Numbered from the stretch's first letter, positions 24,401-33,474 are shown. The stretch: DNA of 64,000 bases from Vibrio harveyi NBRC 15634 = ATCC 14126 = KCTC 12724 (GCF_001591145.1 NZ_BCUF01000013.1:1-64000); one strand, 5' to 3'. Notes: generated from the sequence alone by a model not told the origin. Program-made: numbers and translations.

Positions 24401-26017
24401 ACGCTCACGGATCGGGTCGATCGGTGGGTTGGTTACCTGTGCGAACAGTTGCTTGAAGTAGTTTGAAAGATGTTGAGACTGATGAGATAGAACCGCAAGA
24501 GGCCAGTCTGCACCCATGGCTGATAATGGCTCTTTCGCATCATTCGCCATTGGAACGATGATTTCGTTCACTTCTTCAGTGCTCACACCGAAAGCTTGTT
24601 GACGGTGCAACAAACGCTCAGGAGAAGGTTGGCTGAACTGGTTGCTTGCATCTGGCAGCTTCTTCAAGCTCAGTAGGTTTTCTTCTACCCACCTCTCGTA
24701 AGGCTGCGCCGTTGCAATGGTGTCTTTCACTTCTTCATCAGAGATGATGCGACCTTGCTCTAGGTCTGCAACGAAGATACGACCTGGTTGTAGACGACCG
24801 CGGAACTCTACGTTCTCTGGTTCAATATCCACAACACCAGATTCTGATGCCATCACTAGGAAGTTGTCTTTGGTCACTGTGTAGCGAGAAGGGCGCAAAC
24901 CGTTACGGTCGAGTGTCGCACCAACTTGAACACCGTCAGTAAAACATACTGAAGCTGGACCATCCCATGGTTCCATGATGTTCGCGTGGTACTGATAGAA
25001 CGCGCGACGTTTAGGATCCATGTTTTTGTTTTCTTGCCATGCTTCCGGGATCATCATCATCAATGCGTGTGGCAGGCTACGACCAGAAAGAACTAGGAGC
25101 TCAAGTGCCATATCGAAGTTAGATGAATCCGAGCTGCCTTCCTGACAGATTGGAAGAAGCATGTCGATTTCAGCCTGAGTAAATAGGTCTGATTCTAAGA
25201 TTGCTTCACGGGCTTTCATCCAGTTCAAGTTACCGCGAACTGTATTAATTTCACCGTTGTGGGCAATGTAACGGAAAGGCTGTGCAAGACGCCATTTCGG
25301 GAAGGTATTGGTAGAGAAACGAGAGTGTACCAGTGCCAGTGCAGTCACCATGGTTGGGTTTTGCAGATCAAGGAAATACTGAGGTACTTGCTCGGTTGTT
25401 AACTGACCTTTGTACACCAATGTCTTGTAAGACATTGAGTTAATGTAGAAGTCGTCACCAATGTTCGAAACGCTTTCTAGGCAAACTCGCACTGTGTAGT
25501 TACGAAGTACGTACAGTTTGCGTTCTAGCTCTTCAGGTGTGATGCCTGGACCACCAGAGATAAACACATGCTCAAACTGAGGCTCTGTGCTTAGCGGGTC
25601 GGCACCGATCATTGAGTTGTCGGTTGGCAAAACGCGGTAGCCGATAACTTCAAGGTCTAGACGCTGTGCGTTGCGTTCTAGAATATCTCGGCATTGTTCG
25701 CGTTTGTATTCGTCTTTCGGGAAAAGAACGACACCAACACCATACTTTTCAAATGAAGGCAGTTTAATGCCTAGCTTAACGGCTTCTTCTAATAGGAATT
25801 CATGAGGTTTTTGTAGCAAGATACCCGCACCATCACCGCTGCATGGGTCACAACCTTGACCACCACGGTGTTCCATGCGAGCCAGCATATCCAATGCTTG
25901 AGTCACTACTTCATGAGATTTACGGTTTTTAAGGTGAGCAACAAAACCGATACCACAAGCGTCATGCTCCAGTTCCGGAGTGTACAGACCCTGTGAATTT
26001 TGCTCTCTATCTACCAT
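21467..26017 (-). CDS. gltB: Glutamate synthase large subunit GltB (copy 2, divergent type)
   Basis: This is a second glutamate synthase alpha subunit of 1516 residues. The start is set at ATG 26017 with AAGGA seven bases upstream; the open frame extends seven codons further without support. The nucleophile Cys21 sits in HDACGIGFVAH. The synthase signatures [11 protein letters not shown] and [12 protein letters not shown], the iron-sulfur cysteines CHKNTCPVG and the C-terminal beta-helix are intact, so the enzyme looks active. It resembles the Gram-positive/cyanobacterial style more than E. coli GltB. It forms an operon with gltD copy 2. Confidence 0.96.
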   Translation of the reverse strand: MVDREQNSQGLYTPELEHDACGIGFVAHLKNRKSHEVVTQALDMLARMEHRGGQGCDPCSGDGAGILLQKPHEFLLEEAVKLGIKLPSFEKYGVGVVLFPKDEYKREQCRDILERNAQRLDLEVIGYRVLPTDNSMIGADPLSTEPQFEHVFISGGPGITPEELERKLYVLRNYTVRVCLESVSNIGDDFYINSMSYKTLVYKGQLTTEQVPQYFLDLQNPTMVTALALVHSRFSTNTFPKWRLAQPFRYIAHNGEINTVRGNLNWMKAREAILESDLFTQAEIDMLLPICQEGSSDSSNFDMALELLVLSGRSLPHALMMMIPEAWQENKNMDPKRRAFYQYHANIMEPWDGPASVCFTDGVQVGATLDRNGLRPSRYTVTKDNFLVMASESGVVDIEPENVEFRGRLQPGRIFVADLEQGRIISDEEVKDTIATAQPYERWVEENLLSLKKLPDASNQFSQPSPERLLHRQQAFGVSTEEVNEIIVPMANDAKEPLSAMGADWPLAVLSHQSQHLSNYFKQLFAQVTNPPIDPIRERMVMSLNTYLGKDQNLLTETPLHCQKVELESPVLANSELEKLRAIDNEHLQAKTLDIVFQANEDQGKLERALKRICQYAEDAVIDGYSIILLTDRAVNSNHAAIPAMLAVGAVHHHLIRKGLRAKCDIVVETGDARETHHFATLLGYGANAVNPYLVIETIIELQRTKKLDPEANPRDLFNNYRKAINGGLLKIFSKMGISTLQSYHGAQIFEALGIHKSVVDKYFTGTVSRIQGLTLDDIAKEVLIRHRIGYPQREIPIQMLDVGGVYQWKQRGEKHLFNPETISLLQESTRNKNYDQFKQYATAVDKQGDNAVTLRSQLEFIKNPAGSISIDDVEPIESIVKRFATGAMSFGSISYEAHSTLAVAMNRLGAKSNSGEGGEDPMRFERKDNGDWERSAIKQVASGRFGVTSYYLTNADELQIKMAQGAKPGEGGQLPGDKVDDWIGATRHSTPGVGLISPPPHHDIYSIEDLAQLIYDLKNANRAGRVNVKLVSEAGVGTIASGVAKAKADVVLIAGFDGGTGASPMSSIRHTGLPWELGLAETHQTLLKNGLRNRIVVQADGQMKTPRDLAVATLLGAEEWGVATAALVVEGCIMMRKCHKNTCPVGIATQNKTLRERFDGRVEDVVTFFQYMAQGLREIMAELGFRTIDEMVGQGQKLKIRQDVSHWKYKNLDLSPVLHVEQPREADGVFNQAQQNHNLEEVLDRKLIQAAIPALEKGEAVNAEFPIVNTDRSAGTMLSNEISKVYKDAGLPQPMNVKFKGSAGQSFGAFLAKGVKFEVEGDANDYWGKGLSGGTLVLYPDAKSSIVAEDNIVVGNVCFYGATSGESFIRGMAGERFCVRNSGAKVVVEGVGDHGCEYMTGGAAIILGSTGRNFAAGMSGGVAYVWDKSGDFEPKLNPELVDLDPIEQEDRDLLLDMLTKHVQFTGSEVAQSFLDNFEASLASMVKVMPRDYKAVLQKRKAEAQSQGNETQAEAV

Positions 26018-26057
26018 AGATACATCCTTCCAGTTCAATGTCGACGCAAGAACCCCG

Positions 26058-26074
26058 GACAGATCTCGACTGTC
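26058..26074 (-). promoter_or_regulatory. Leader hairpin upstream of gltB copy 2
   Basis: A GACAG / CTGTC stem with a seven-base loop lies about 40-57 bases before the start of gltB copy 2, within a stretch rich in short inverted repeats (GTAC twice, GGACA / TGTCC). It shares the heptamer ATCTGTC with the leader hairpin of gltB copy 1. No known riboswitch was recognised. Confidence 0.3.
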
Positions 26075-26220
26075 TTAGGTACGCTCTGTACGTCTTGTCC
26101 TTTATATTTATGATTCGCCACTGATCGAGGTTGACCAGTCTTGATTCCTTTCCGTATCTCGCAGGAAAAATTTTGCGAGAAAAACAATCCTTGGTGATAT
26201 CCCTTTATTTATTGCCACAA

Positions 26221-26365
26221 TTTAGTGACTTATATAGGTGGGAGCGGGATAACGCCGACAATTCCCGCAGTTGATGTTGTAATAAAAGTCACAAAAACGA
26301 CGGGGTTGTGTAAGTATCCTACAATTTTGTGACTTCGAAATGCAACGAAAAGTCGTCTTTGTGAC
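26221..26365. promoter_or_regulatory. Cluster of TTTTGTGACTT-like elements between gltB2 and yhcC
   Basis: An exact 11-base inverted repeat (AAGTCACAAAA at 26286-26296, TTTTGTGACTT at 26325-26335) is flanked by two further direct copies of its core: TTTAGTGACTT at 26221 and TTTGTGAC at 26358. Four sites in about 145 bases of a divergent promoter region look like a regulator array. The protein is unknown; the half-site TGTGA is compatible with CRP, but the spacing is not a CRP palindrome. A hairpin GCGGGA / TCCCGC (26244-26268) lies within the cluster. Confidence 0.4.
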
Positions 26366-26571
26366 CCAATTTTTTCGTTTAAATATTCACTTTTTGTTTA
26401 ACATTTACGCAACATTGCAGGTTTTAAGTTGGTTTTATGCAGTTTTATTGATTTCGCACCGCCACCTGTTTGTTTGAATTGACTAGAATTATTTGTTTTT
26501 TCTTGCAGGGATGTAATTTAGTTACATAAATCGTAGTGAGATTTATTACGGTTTACTATTGGTGAGAATCT

Positions 26572-27516
26572 ATGCAGTTACATGAGTTGGTCAACACATT
26601 AGGTCAAGACCTTCAGCGCCGTTATGGCGAAAAAGTCCATAAACTGACTTTGCACGGTGGTTTCAGTTGTCCAAACCGCGATGGCACTATTGGTCGAGGT
26701 GGATGCACATTTTGTAATGTGGCTTCATTTGCGGATGAAGAAGTACAGATCAAAAGTATCCACGATCAATTGAAAGATCGTGCTGGAGAGATCCACAGGG
26801 CGAAGAAGTATCTGGCATATTTTCAGGCGTACACCAGTACCTATGCAGAAGTGCAAGTTCTTAAAAACATGTACGAGGAAGCACTCAAGGCTGCAGATAT
26901 TGTTGGTTTGTGTGTTGGGACTCGCCCTGATTGCGTTCCTGACGCAGTACTGGATCTATTGTCGGACTACGTGAATCAAGGTTATGAGATTTGGTTAGAA
27001 CTGGGTCTTCAAACTGCCAACAATGACACCCTCAAGCGTATCAACCGTGGTCATGGTTTTGAGTGTTATGCAGAAATCACCAAGCGCGCTCGGGCACTAG
27101 GTATTAGAGTTTGTACTCATCTGATCGTCGGTTTGCCTAGAGAAACACGCGATGACAACATCGACACATTGCGTAAAGTTTTGGACGTCGGCACAGATGG
27201 TATCAAACTGCATGGTTTACATATCGTAGAAGGCAGTACAATGGCGAAAGCGTGGCGTGCCGGAAAGCTAGAAGCCCCAGAATTGGAGGATTACGTTGCT
27301 ATCGCCAGTGAAATGATCCGCATGACTCCTAAAGAAGTGATCTTCCATCGCGTTTCCTCAGCTGCTCGCCGTCCTACTCTTTTGTCGCCGTTGTGGTGTG
27401 AAAACCGCTGGTTAGCGATGACTGAAATTGGTCGAGCATTGGATCGAGAAGGCCCACAAGGCAGCTTAACTGGTGATGCCTTCATCTATATCAAACCAGA
27501 ATTAAAGGCAGAATGA
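26572..27516 (+). CDS. yhcC: Radical SAM protein YhcC (TIGR01212 family)
   Basis: This 314-residue radical S-adenosylmethionine enzyme has iron-sulfur cysteines at 33, 45 and 48 in GFSCPNRDGTIGRGGCTFCN. Downstream, EIWLELGLQTANN and HLIVGLPRETRDD are typical barrel segments. The molecular function of YhcC is not established. Placement next to glutamate synthase and ahead of arcB is the same as in E. coli (gltBD, yhcC, arcB), which supports the assignment. Three residues near the N-terminus (HELVNTLGQDLQRRYG) match the family start. The ATG has only a weak ribosome site (GAG). Confidence 0.92.
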   Translation: MQLHELVNTLGQDLQRRYGEKVHKLTLHGGFSCPNRDGTIGRGGCTFCNVASFADEEVQIKSIHDQLKDRAGEIHRAKKYLAYFQAYTSTYAEVQVLKNMYEEALKAADIVGLCVGTRPDCVPDAVLDLLSDYVNQGYEIWLELGLQTANNDTLKRINRGHGFECYAEITKRARALGIRVCTHLIVGLPRETRDDNIDTLRKVLDVGTDGIKLHGLHIVEGSTMAKAWRAGKLEAPELEDYVAIASEMIRMTPKEVIFHRVSSAARRPTLLSPLWCENRWLAMTEIGRALDREGPQGSLTGDAFIYIKPELKAE

Positions 27517-27566
27517 TCGATTAATAACTGTTATATTTCCTCCGATTTGCTTGAAAGGTCGGAAAA

Positions 27567-29312
27567 ATGGATCAGTTACTCAATTGGCTCTGGGATGGGC
27601 AGGGCGACTACGGATTTGTGGTCCTGCTCTCTGTTGTATGTGTAATCACAGTTACGCTGATCTATATACGATTTCAATCTGCTTTAAAACTTATCGTTAC
27701 TGACTCTCCTTACCCTGTTCTCGTGTTAGATGCGGGCAGTGGTCAATTGTTGCTCTCCAATGATTCTGCCATGCAATTGCTTGGTATCCGCCGTTTAGGT
27801 TCTGGCTTTCTCTATCCTGCTTCTTTTAATACTGACGAGATAATTGCATTACTTGATAGCTTTTCCAGCCGACATTTTGGGCAGCAGCTGTTTGATTGGC
27901 GGTTGTCTGAAACAGAGAATATTAAGATTGAGTTATCTGGTCGAAAGAGCTTACTTCGTGGGCATCGCGTATGGATTATTTACGCTCAGCCTTACCAGTT
28001 TACTCGCCAAGAGCAGCAACAAGAATTAGAGCAGTTAGGTATTGCTCGTTCCGCTCTCGACTCGTTATCTGAATTGATATGTCTGCAAGATAAGCAAGGT
28101 AAAGTACTGACAACCAACCGTGCGTTTGACCTGTTTTGGGAAGGGCGCAGAGAAGAAGCTTGCTCCTCCAAGATGAACCCAATAGCTACACGTAAAACTG
28201 AGAGGCGTTGGACAACCGATCAGCAAGGTCGAAGTTGTTTGTTGGAAGTAAACCAAAGTTCTTTGGTTTCTCAGTCCGGAGAGATGATTGGTACTTTATC
28301 TATCAGCCATGATGTTACTGAATGGCACAAGATGCAGCAGAATTTGCGCGACGAAATGGAACGTCGTAAAGATACCGAAGTCGCCTTGGCACAGCGCGAT
28401 ACCATCTTACAAACCATTTTGGATGCCAGCCCAGACTCTATCGGTATCTTCAATGAAAACATGGTTTACCAGGCTTGTAATAAACCATTTGTGAATGCGT
28501 TAGGCATTTCTGATGTAGGGGATTTGATTGGTAAGCGACTACAAGACGTAGTGCCTGATGATATTTACCTTCGTTTGGAAGCTAGTGACATGCAAGCATT
28601 GCAGCAAACACAACCTGTACGCTACATCGATAAAGTGAGCAGCACTGATGGGTATCATACTTGGTTTGATGTGGTGAAATCGCCGTTTAAAGACCGAGCA
28701 TCGGGTACTAACGGTGTATTGATTATGGCGCGTGATATCTCTGAGCGTTATCTTGCAGAGCAAAAGCTTGAGGAAGCGAATCTGGAGTTAGAAAAATTAA
28801 GCTTCTCTGACAGCCTGACAAAAGTCGCTAATCGTCGCCGCTTCGATGAACAACTTCATACTCTTTGGTATCACCATATTCGTGAGAAATTGCCGCTGAC
28901 GATCATGTTGTGTGATATTGATTTCTTTAAAGACTACAACGACTGCTATGGTCACCAAAAAGGTGATGATGCTTTAGTCCAAGTCGCTGCGGCGTTTCAA
29001 CAGGTGGTGAGTCGGTCATCGGACTGCGTAGCACGATATGGTGGGGAAGAGTTTGGCTTTATCTTGCCAAACACCACAACGGAAGGTGCACACAAAGTTG
29101 CCAAACGCATCCATGAACAAATCCACGAACTTGCTGTGGAACATAGTAACTCAACGACTTCGGATCGGTTGACGGTGAGTATCGGCTTTGTTTCTTACAT
29201 TCCGCATCATGGTGACGAACCAGAAATGGGCGTTGCAATGGCAGACAGCGCACTCTATCAAGCTAAGGCTGATGGGCGTGACTGCACTCGAGTTCATCCT
29301 GGTTCTTATTAA
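27567..29312 (+). CDS. PAS-domain diguanylate cyclase (GGDEF)
   Basis: This 581-residue membrane-anchored sensor probably synthesises c-di-GMP. It has one N-terminal membrane helix (residues 15-35), three PAS-like segments (about 45-130, 148-252 and 270-400, the latter two ending DVTEWHK and DISERYL) and a GGDEF domain from about 412. The active-site motif is GGEEF at about 492. Five residues ahead of it an RSSD fits the RxxD inhibitory site, so product feedback is expected. AAGG precedes the ATG. V. cholerae carries a GGDEF gene in the same place next to arcB. The ligand is unknown. Confidence 0.9.
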   Translation: MDQLLNWLWDGQGDYGFVVLLSVVCVITVTLIYIRFQSALKLIVTDSPYPVLVLDAGSGQLLLSNDSAMQLLGIRRLGSGFLYPASFNTDEIIALLDSFSSRHFGQQLFDWRLSETENIKIELSGRKSLLRGHRVWIIYAQPYQFTRQEQQQELEQLGIARSALDSLSELICLQDKQGKVLTTNRAFDLFWEGRREEACSSKMNPIATRKTERRWTTDQQGRSCLLEVNQSSLVSQSGEMIGTLSISHDVTEWHKMQQNLRDEMERRKDTEVALAQRDTILQTILDASPDSIGIFNENMVYQACNKPFVNALGISDVGDLIGKRLQDVVPDDIYLRLEASDMQALQQTQPVRYIDKVSSTDGYHTWFDVVKSPFKDRASGTNGVLIMARDISERYLAEQKLEEANLELEKLSFSDSLTKVANRRRFDEQLHTLWYHHIREKLPLTIMLCDIDFFKDYNDCYGHQKGDDALVQVAAAFQQVVSRSSDCVARYGGEEFGFILPNTTTEGAHKVAKRIHEQIHELAVEHSNSTTSDRLTVSIGFVSYIPHHGDEPEMGVAMADSALYQAKADGRDCTRVHPGSY

Positions 29313-29535
29313 CGCTTTGTGACCGCTTGCTCTAAGTTGAGAGCAGGCGGTTTAAATCACCGTATCAAACACGTTAAACTGCGAATACACAGCATGAGGC
29401 GTTGATGAGCCCTGAAGCGTCGCCATTTCAGTTGTGTGTCTTTCAAACATTGATGCTGTTGAGTAACTGCGCTTAACGGTTTTGCTTTTCAAACTGATCA
29501 GGGTTCGATGTCTAGCTTGTTCCATGGAGTAGTGA

Positions 29536-31905
29536 ATGAAGCCCATGAAAAATCTCGCCCAGTACTATGTTGACCTATTGGTTAAGCTGGGGATTGTCCG
29601 TTTCTCGATACTACTGGCGTTGGCGCTGGTTGCACTGGCTGTTGTTGTGCAAGTTGGTATCACGTTGGCGCTTAAGGGTAACGTTGACGATATAGATATC
29701 GTTCGTTCGGTATTCTTTGGTCTACTTATTACCCCTTGGGCGGTGTATTTCCTATCTGTCGTGGTGGATCAGCTTGAAGAGTCTCGTCAAAGACTGACCA
29801 AGTTAGTATCTAAGCTTAAGGACATGCGTTCGCGTGACCAAGAGCTGAACTTTCAACTGCAGCAGAACATTGAAAAGCTCAACCAAGAAATTGAAGAGCG
29901 TATTAAAGCAGAAGAAGCACGTGAAGAAGCGATGCAAGACTTGGAGAATGAGGTGTTCCAACGTGAGCGTACTCAGCTTGAGCTTGCCGAGCGTACGGCG
30001 CTGTTACGTTCTTTTATCGATGCATCTCCAGATTTGATTTACTACCGCAACGCTGATGGTGTTTTTTCTGGCTGTAACCGCGCGATGGAAGAGTTAACTG
30101 GTAAGAAAGAACACCAATTAGTGGGCTTGAGCCCTTGGGATGTCTACAGCAAAGAAGTGGCTGAGCATATCGTCGATACCGACCAAAAAGTCTTTGCTGA
30201 TAACCAAGCAATTACCTACGAGCAATGGCTAGAATACCCTGATGGTCGCAAACATTACTTTGAATTGCGCAAAGTACCGTTCTACAGCAAAGATGGTCGC
30301 CACCTTGGTCTGGTTGGTTTCGGTCGCGATATCACCGAGCGTAAGCGCCATGAAGAATCATTAGAAAAAGCCAGCCGTGATAAAACCACCTTTATCTCCA
30401 CTATCAGTCATGAGCTGCGCACACCGTTAAACGGCATTGTAGGCTTGAGTCGTATGTTGCTTGATAGTCAGTTGACTGAAGAGCAACGTAAACACATGCA
30501 AACCATCAATGTTAGTGCCATTACTTTGGGCAACATCTTTAACGACATTATCGACATGGACAAATTTGACCGTCGTAAGTTGGAGTTGTTACCTGCACCA
30601 TTGAACTTTGAAGACTTCGTCGCTGAAATTGAAAGTATCTCGGCTCTGATGGCTGAACAGAAAGGGCTACGCTTCGATCTAGAGCGTTTGAGCTCGCTAC
30701 CAAAAGCGATAGAAGTGGATGCGACACGTCTACGCCAGGTTATCTGGAACTTGGTTAGCAACGCCATGAAGTTCACCAAAGAAGGTGGCGTCGTAATGAC
30801 GGTGAGCGCCGATGTTGAAGAAGATTACGCAACCATCATTATGGAAGTGGAAGACACCGGTATTGGTATTCCAGACGAAGAGCTCGATAAGATCTTTGCG
30901 ATGTACTACCAAGTGAAATCAGGCAAAGATAACCTCCATGCGGTGGGTACTGGTATCGGTTTGGCGGTTTCTAAGCAGCTGATCAACATGATGGACGGTG
31001 ACATTACCGTAGCAAGTGAGGAAGGATTCGGTAGTACCTTTACCGTATCGATTCACGTGCCAGTGGTTGAGTTAGAAGCACCTGTTATCGATGCAAAACG
31101 CGACAATGTACATCTTAATATCTTTATGGTCGAAGACATCGAACTTAATGTCACTGTTGCGAAATCTCTGCTCGAAAGCTTGGGGCACTCTGTTACTGTC
31201 GCAATGACGGGTGAGGAAGCGCTGGTGAACTTCGTACCGGATGAATACGACTTAGCTTTGCTTGATATTCAGCTTCCGGACATGACTGGGTTTGACGTGG
31301 CTAAGTACTACCGTGAACACTACGATAATCTACCGCCGCTGGTGGCATTGACTGCGAATGTCATGAAAGATCGTCGTGAATATCTCGATAACGGTATGGA
31401 TGATGCCATAAGCAAACCACTTGCAGTTCAAGCGTTACAAGCGGTGATCGATAAGTTCTTCGTTGAGCGCGTTGAGAACAATGAGAGTGTGATGGAAGAG
31501 ATCGCAGAAGCTGAAGTCATCGAAGAGGCGACACCGATGCCATCTCCAGTCATCAATACCCACTTGCTGGATCTTGATATGCTAGAGTCTTACGTGGATA
31601 TCGTTGGCGTGAAGCCTGTGTATGACAGTATTAAGATGTTTGAAGACATGATGCCTGATTATATCGAGGTGTTGGACTCAAACATGACGGCAAAAGACCA
31701 AGACGGTATTGTTTCTGAAGCACATAAAATTAAAGGTGCAGCAGGCTCGATTGGTTTAAAACACATCCAAAGCGTCGCACAGAAAGCACAATCTCCTGAT
31801 ATGCCTGCTTGGTGGGAGAACATATCGGATTGGGTCGAAGAAATTAAAAACGAATATCAAAATGATATTCAAGTATTGAAGAGTTGGTTGGAACAGAGGA
31901 AATAA
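29536..31905 (+). CDS. arcB: Aerobic respiration control sensor kinase ArcB
   Basis: This 789-residue tripartite hybrid kinase responds to the quinone redox state and phosphorylates ArcA. In order it has two membrane helices (about 24-42 and 58-77), a coiled coil to 150, a PAS domain (153-270), the H-box His292 in TISHELRTPLNG, an ATPase domain, a receiver with Asp577 in LLDIQLPDM and an HPt domain with His730 in HKIKGAAGS. Of the two redox cysteines of E. coli ArcB, Cys180 is present (SGCNRAM) but position 241 is Tyr (GRKHYFELRK). The lipoprotein gene follows after one base. Confidence 0.97.
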   Translation: MKPMKNLAQYYVDLLVKLGIVRFSILLALALVALAVVVQVGITLALKGNVDDIDIVRSVFFGLLITPWAVYFLSVVVDQLEESRQRLTKLVSKLKDMRSRDQELNFQLQQNIEKLNQEIEERIKAEEAREEAMQDLENEVFQRERTQLELAERTALLRSFIDASPDLIYYRNADGVFSGCNRAMEELTGKKEHQLVGLSPWDVYSKEVAEHIVDTDQKVFADNQAITYEQWLEYPDGRKHYFELRKVPFYSKDGRHLGLVGFGRDITERKRHEESLEKASRDKTTFISTISHELRTPLNGIVGLSRMLLDSQLTEEQRKHMQTINVSAITLGNIFNDIIDMDKFDRRKLELLPAPLNFEDFVAEIESISALMAEQKGLRFDLERLSSLPKAIEVDATRLRQVIWNLVSNAMKFTKEGGVVMTVSADVEEDYATIIMEVEDTGIGIPDEELDKIFAMYYQVKSGKDNLHAVGTGIGLAVSKQLINMMDGDITVASEEGFGSTFTVSIHVPVVELEAPVIDAKRDNVHLNIFMVEDIELNVTVAKSLLESLGHSVTVAMTGEEALVNFVPDEYDLALLDIQLPDMTGFDVAKYYREHYDNLPPLVALTANVMKDRREYLDNGMDDAISKPLAVQALQAVIDKFFVERVENNESVMEEIAEAEVIEEATPMPSPVINTHLLDLDMLESYVDIVGVKPVYDSIKMFEDMMPDYIEVLDSNMTAKDQDGIVSEAHKIKGAAGSIGLKHIQSVAQKAQSPDMPAWWENISDWVEEIKNEYQNDIQVLKSWLEQRK

Positions 31906-31906
31906 A

Positions 31907-32356
31907 ATGAAGAAATTTGCATCGGCAGCACTGGCAATTGCGCTACTGGCGGGTTGTAGTTCTGCTCCTCAAGTTGGATGGCAACAAGGCAGCCAAGTCA
32001 CGATGAATACAGTGAACGTTGAGCTAAAGAGCAACCTATGGGTAAACCTGATGCCAACCATTGGTGAAGTTCAAGAGCAGAACGTTCATGGCGCATTGTA
32101 CCTAAAAGCAGATAATGAGCTGCCTGCAAACTTAACGGTTGATGCTCTGATTATTAAGCAAGGTGATTCAGAGTGGGAAATTGATGGTGACTTATTAGAG
32201 TTACGTACCCACAGTGAAAATCAGTGGGAAGTGGCGTTTGTATGGCAAATCGAAGCGGATATGGAGAAGTCGGTCGATTTGGCGTTATTGTTAGATGACG
32301 CAGGCAAGAAAGAGTGGTTAGTCGAGAAAGGCATCAAGATCGACAAAGTGTATTAG
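31907..32356 (+). CDS. Hypothetical lipoprotein downstream of arcB
   Basis: This 149-residue protein of unknown function begins MKKFASAALAIALLAGCSS, a textbook lipobox (LAGC, modified Cys17; Ser at +2 predicts the outer membrane). The mature part is beta-rich with no cysteine or known catalytic motif. The start is one base after the arcB stop, preceded by AGAGGAAA inside arcB, so it is cotranscribed and likely translationally coupled with arcB. It may belong to a vibrio-specific lipoprotein family; any link with ArcB signalling is only positional. Confidence 0.8.
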   Translation: MKKFASAALAIALLAGCSSAPQVGWQQGSQVTMNTVNVELKSNLWVNLMPTIGEVQEQNVHGALYLKADNELPANLTVDALIIKQGDSEWEIDGDLLELRTHSENQWEVAFVWQIEADMEKSVDLALLLDDAGKKEWLVEKGIKIDKVY

Positions 32357-32411
32357 CCACTAAGCTTGTATTAACCATTAAGTTTGCATTCATTGCTAAG
32401 TGACAGATAGC

Positions 32412-32442
32412 AAAAGGGCTTGCTCATTGAGCAAGCCCTTAT
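32412..32442. terminator. Bidirectional terminator between arcB operon and arcA
   Basis: A perfect 12-base stem AAGGGCTTGCTC / GAGCAAGCCCTT with a three-base loop lies between the convergent lipoprotein and arcA genes. The flanking T/A runs are short (plus strand TTATTGTTT). Confidence 0.85.
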
Positions 32443-32460
32443 TGTTTATGCTGGGGCAAA

Positions 32461-33177
32461 TTAGTCTTCTAGATCGCCACAGAAGCGGTAGCCTTCACCG
32501 TGAATAGTCGCGATGATTTCAGGTGTACCTGATACTGATTCGAAGTGCTTACGAATGCGACGGATAGTTACGTCTACAGTACGGTCATGTGGCTTAAGCT
32601 CACGACCTGTCATCTTCTTAAGAAGGTCAGCACGAGTTTGAATCTTACCTGGGTTCTCACAGAAGTGCAGTAGGGCACGGAACTCAGAGCGTGGCAGTTT
32701 GTAGCTGTCACCAGATGGGCTCACTAGAGAGCGGCTGTTGATGTCTAACACCCAACCGTTGAACTCGTATTTTTCTACCGAGCGTTTCTCTTCCTGTACA
32801 GCGTTAGTGCTCATTGAGCGGCTTAGCAGGTTGCGAGCACGGATAGTTAGTTCACGCGGGTTGAATGGTTTAGTGATGTAGTCATCAGCACCGATTTCAA
32901 GACCTAGGATCTTGTCTACTTCATTGTCACGACCAGTCAGGAACATCAGTGCGATGTTCGCTTGCTCGCGAAGTTCACGTGCTAGAAGGAGACCATTCTT
33001 GCCTGGAAGATTAATGTCCATAATAACCAAGTTGATTGAATTTTCAGACAACACTTGGTGCATTTCTTCACCGTCACTGGCTTCAAAAACAGCGTATCCC
33101 TCTGCTTCAAAAATACTCTTAAGAGTGTTACGAGTTACTTGCTCATCTTCTACGATAAGAATCTGCGGGGTTTGCAT
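32461..33177 (-). CDS. arcA: Two-component response regulator ArcA
   Basis: This 238-residue OmpR-family regulator represses aerobic respiration genes when oxygen is low. The receiver domain has the acidic pocket (VEDE), phospho-acceptor Asp54 in [12 protein letters not shown] and Lys in TKPF. The C-terminal winged helix carries the typical [14 protein letters not shown] recognition segment. The length is identical to E. coli ArcA. It converges on arcB, so kinase and regulator are adjacent here, whereas in E. coli they are far apart. Confidence 0.98.
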   Translation of the reverse strand: MQTPQILIVEDEQVTRNTLKSIFEAEGYAVFEASDGEEMHQVLSENSINLVIMDINLPGKNGLLLARELREQANIALMFLTGRDNEVDKILGLEIGADDYITKPFNPRELTIRARNLLSRSMSTNAVQEEKRSVEKYEFNGWVLDINSRSLVSPSGDSYKLPRSEFRALLHFCENPGKIQTRADLLKKMTGRELKPHDRTVDVTIRRIRKHFESVSGTPEIIATIHGEGYRFCGDLED

Positions 33178-33437
33178 TGGCGGTACCTAAATTTGTGACA
33201 AAATTGTGCTAATAGAATAAATTCTAGGCAAAAATATAACATACAGGTAATGTGATTTTGATAATAAATCAAGTTGATCAAAAAAACACTTCTTTCAGTT
33301 ATCCGCCTTCCTTGGAATTTTGCCAACTCACCAGTATCCGATGGCGACGTTTATTCTATAGGGCTTGTTTACCTTTCAATTCCCTGTAATTACGGAGCCT
33401 GAAACGTAAACACCCTAAGATATGGAGCGGATTTTAT

Positions 33438-33474
33438 ATTGTTAACAGCATGCTAACAATGCTCAAATGTTAAT
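33438..33474. promoter_or_regulatory. ArcA-like repeats in the arcA upstream region
   Basis: TGTTAAC (33440), TGCTAAC (33451) and TGTTAAT (33468) form direct repeats, the first two 11 bases apart as in ArcA-P sites. The first pair is at the same time a perfect inverted repeat (ATTGTTA / TAACAAT, 33438-33460). Autoregulation of arcA is a reasonable inference. The rest of 33178-33437 is AT-rich and holds no gene. Confidence 0.4.
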
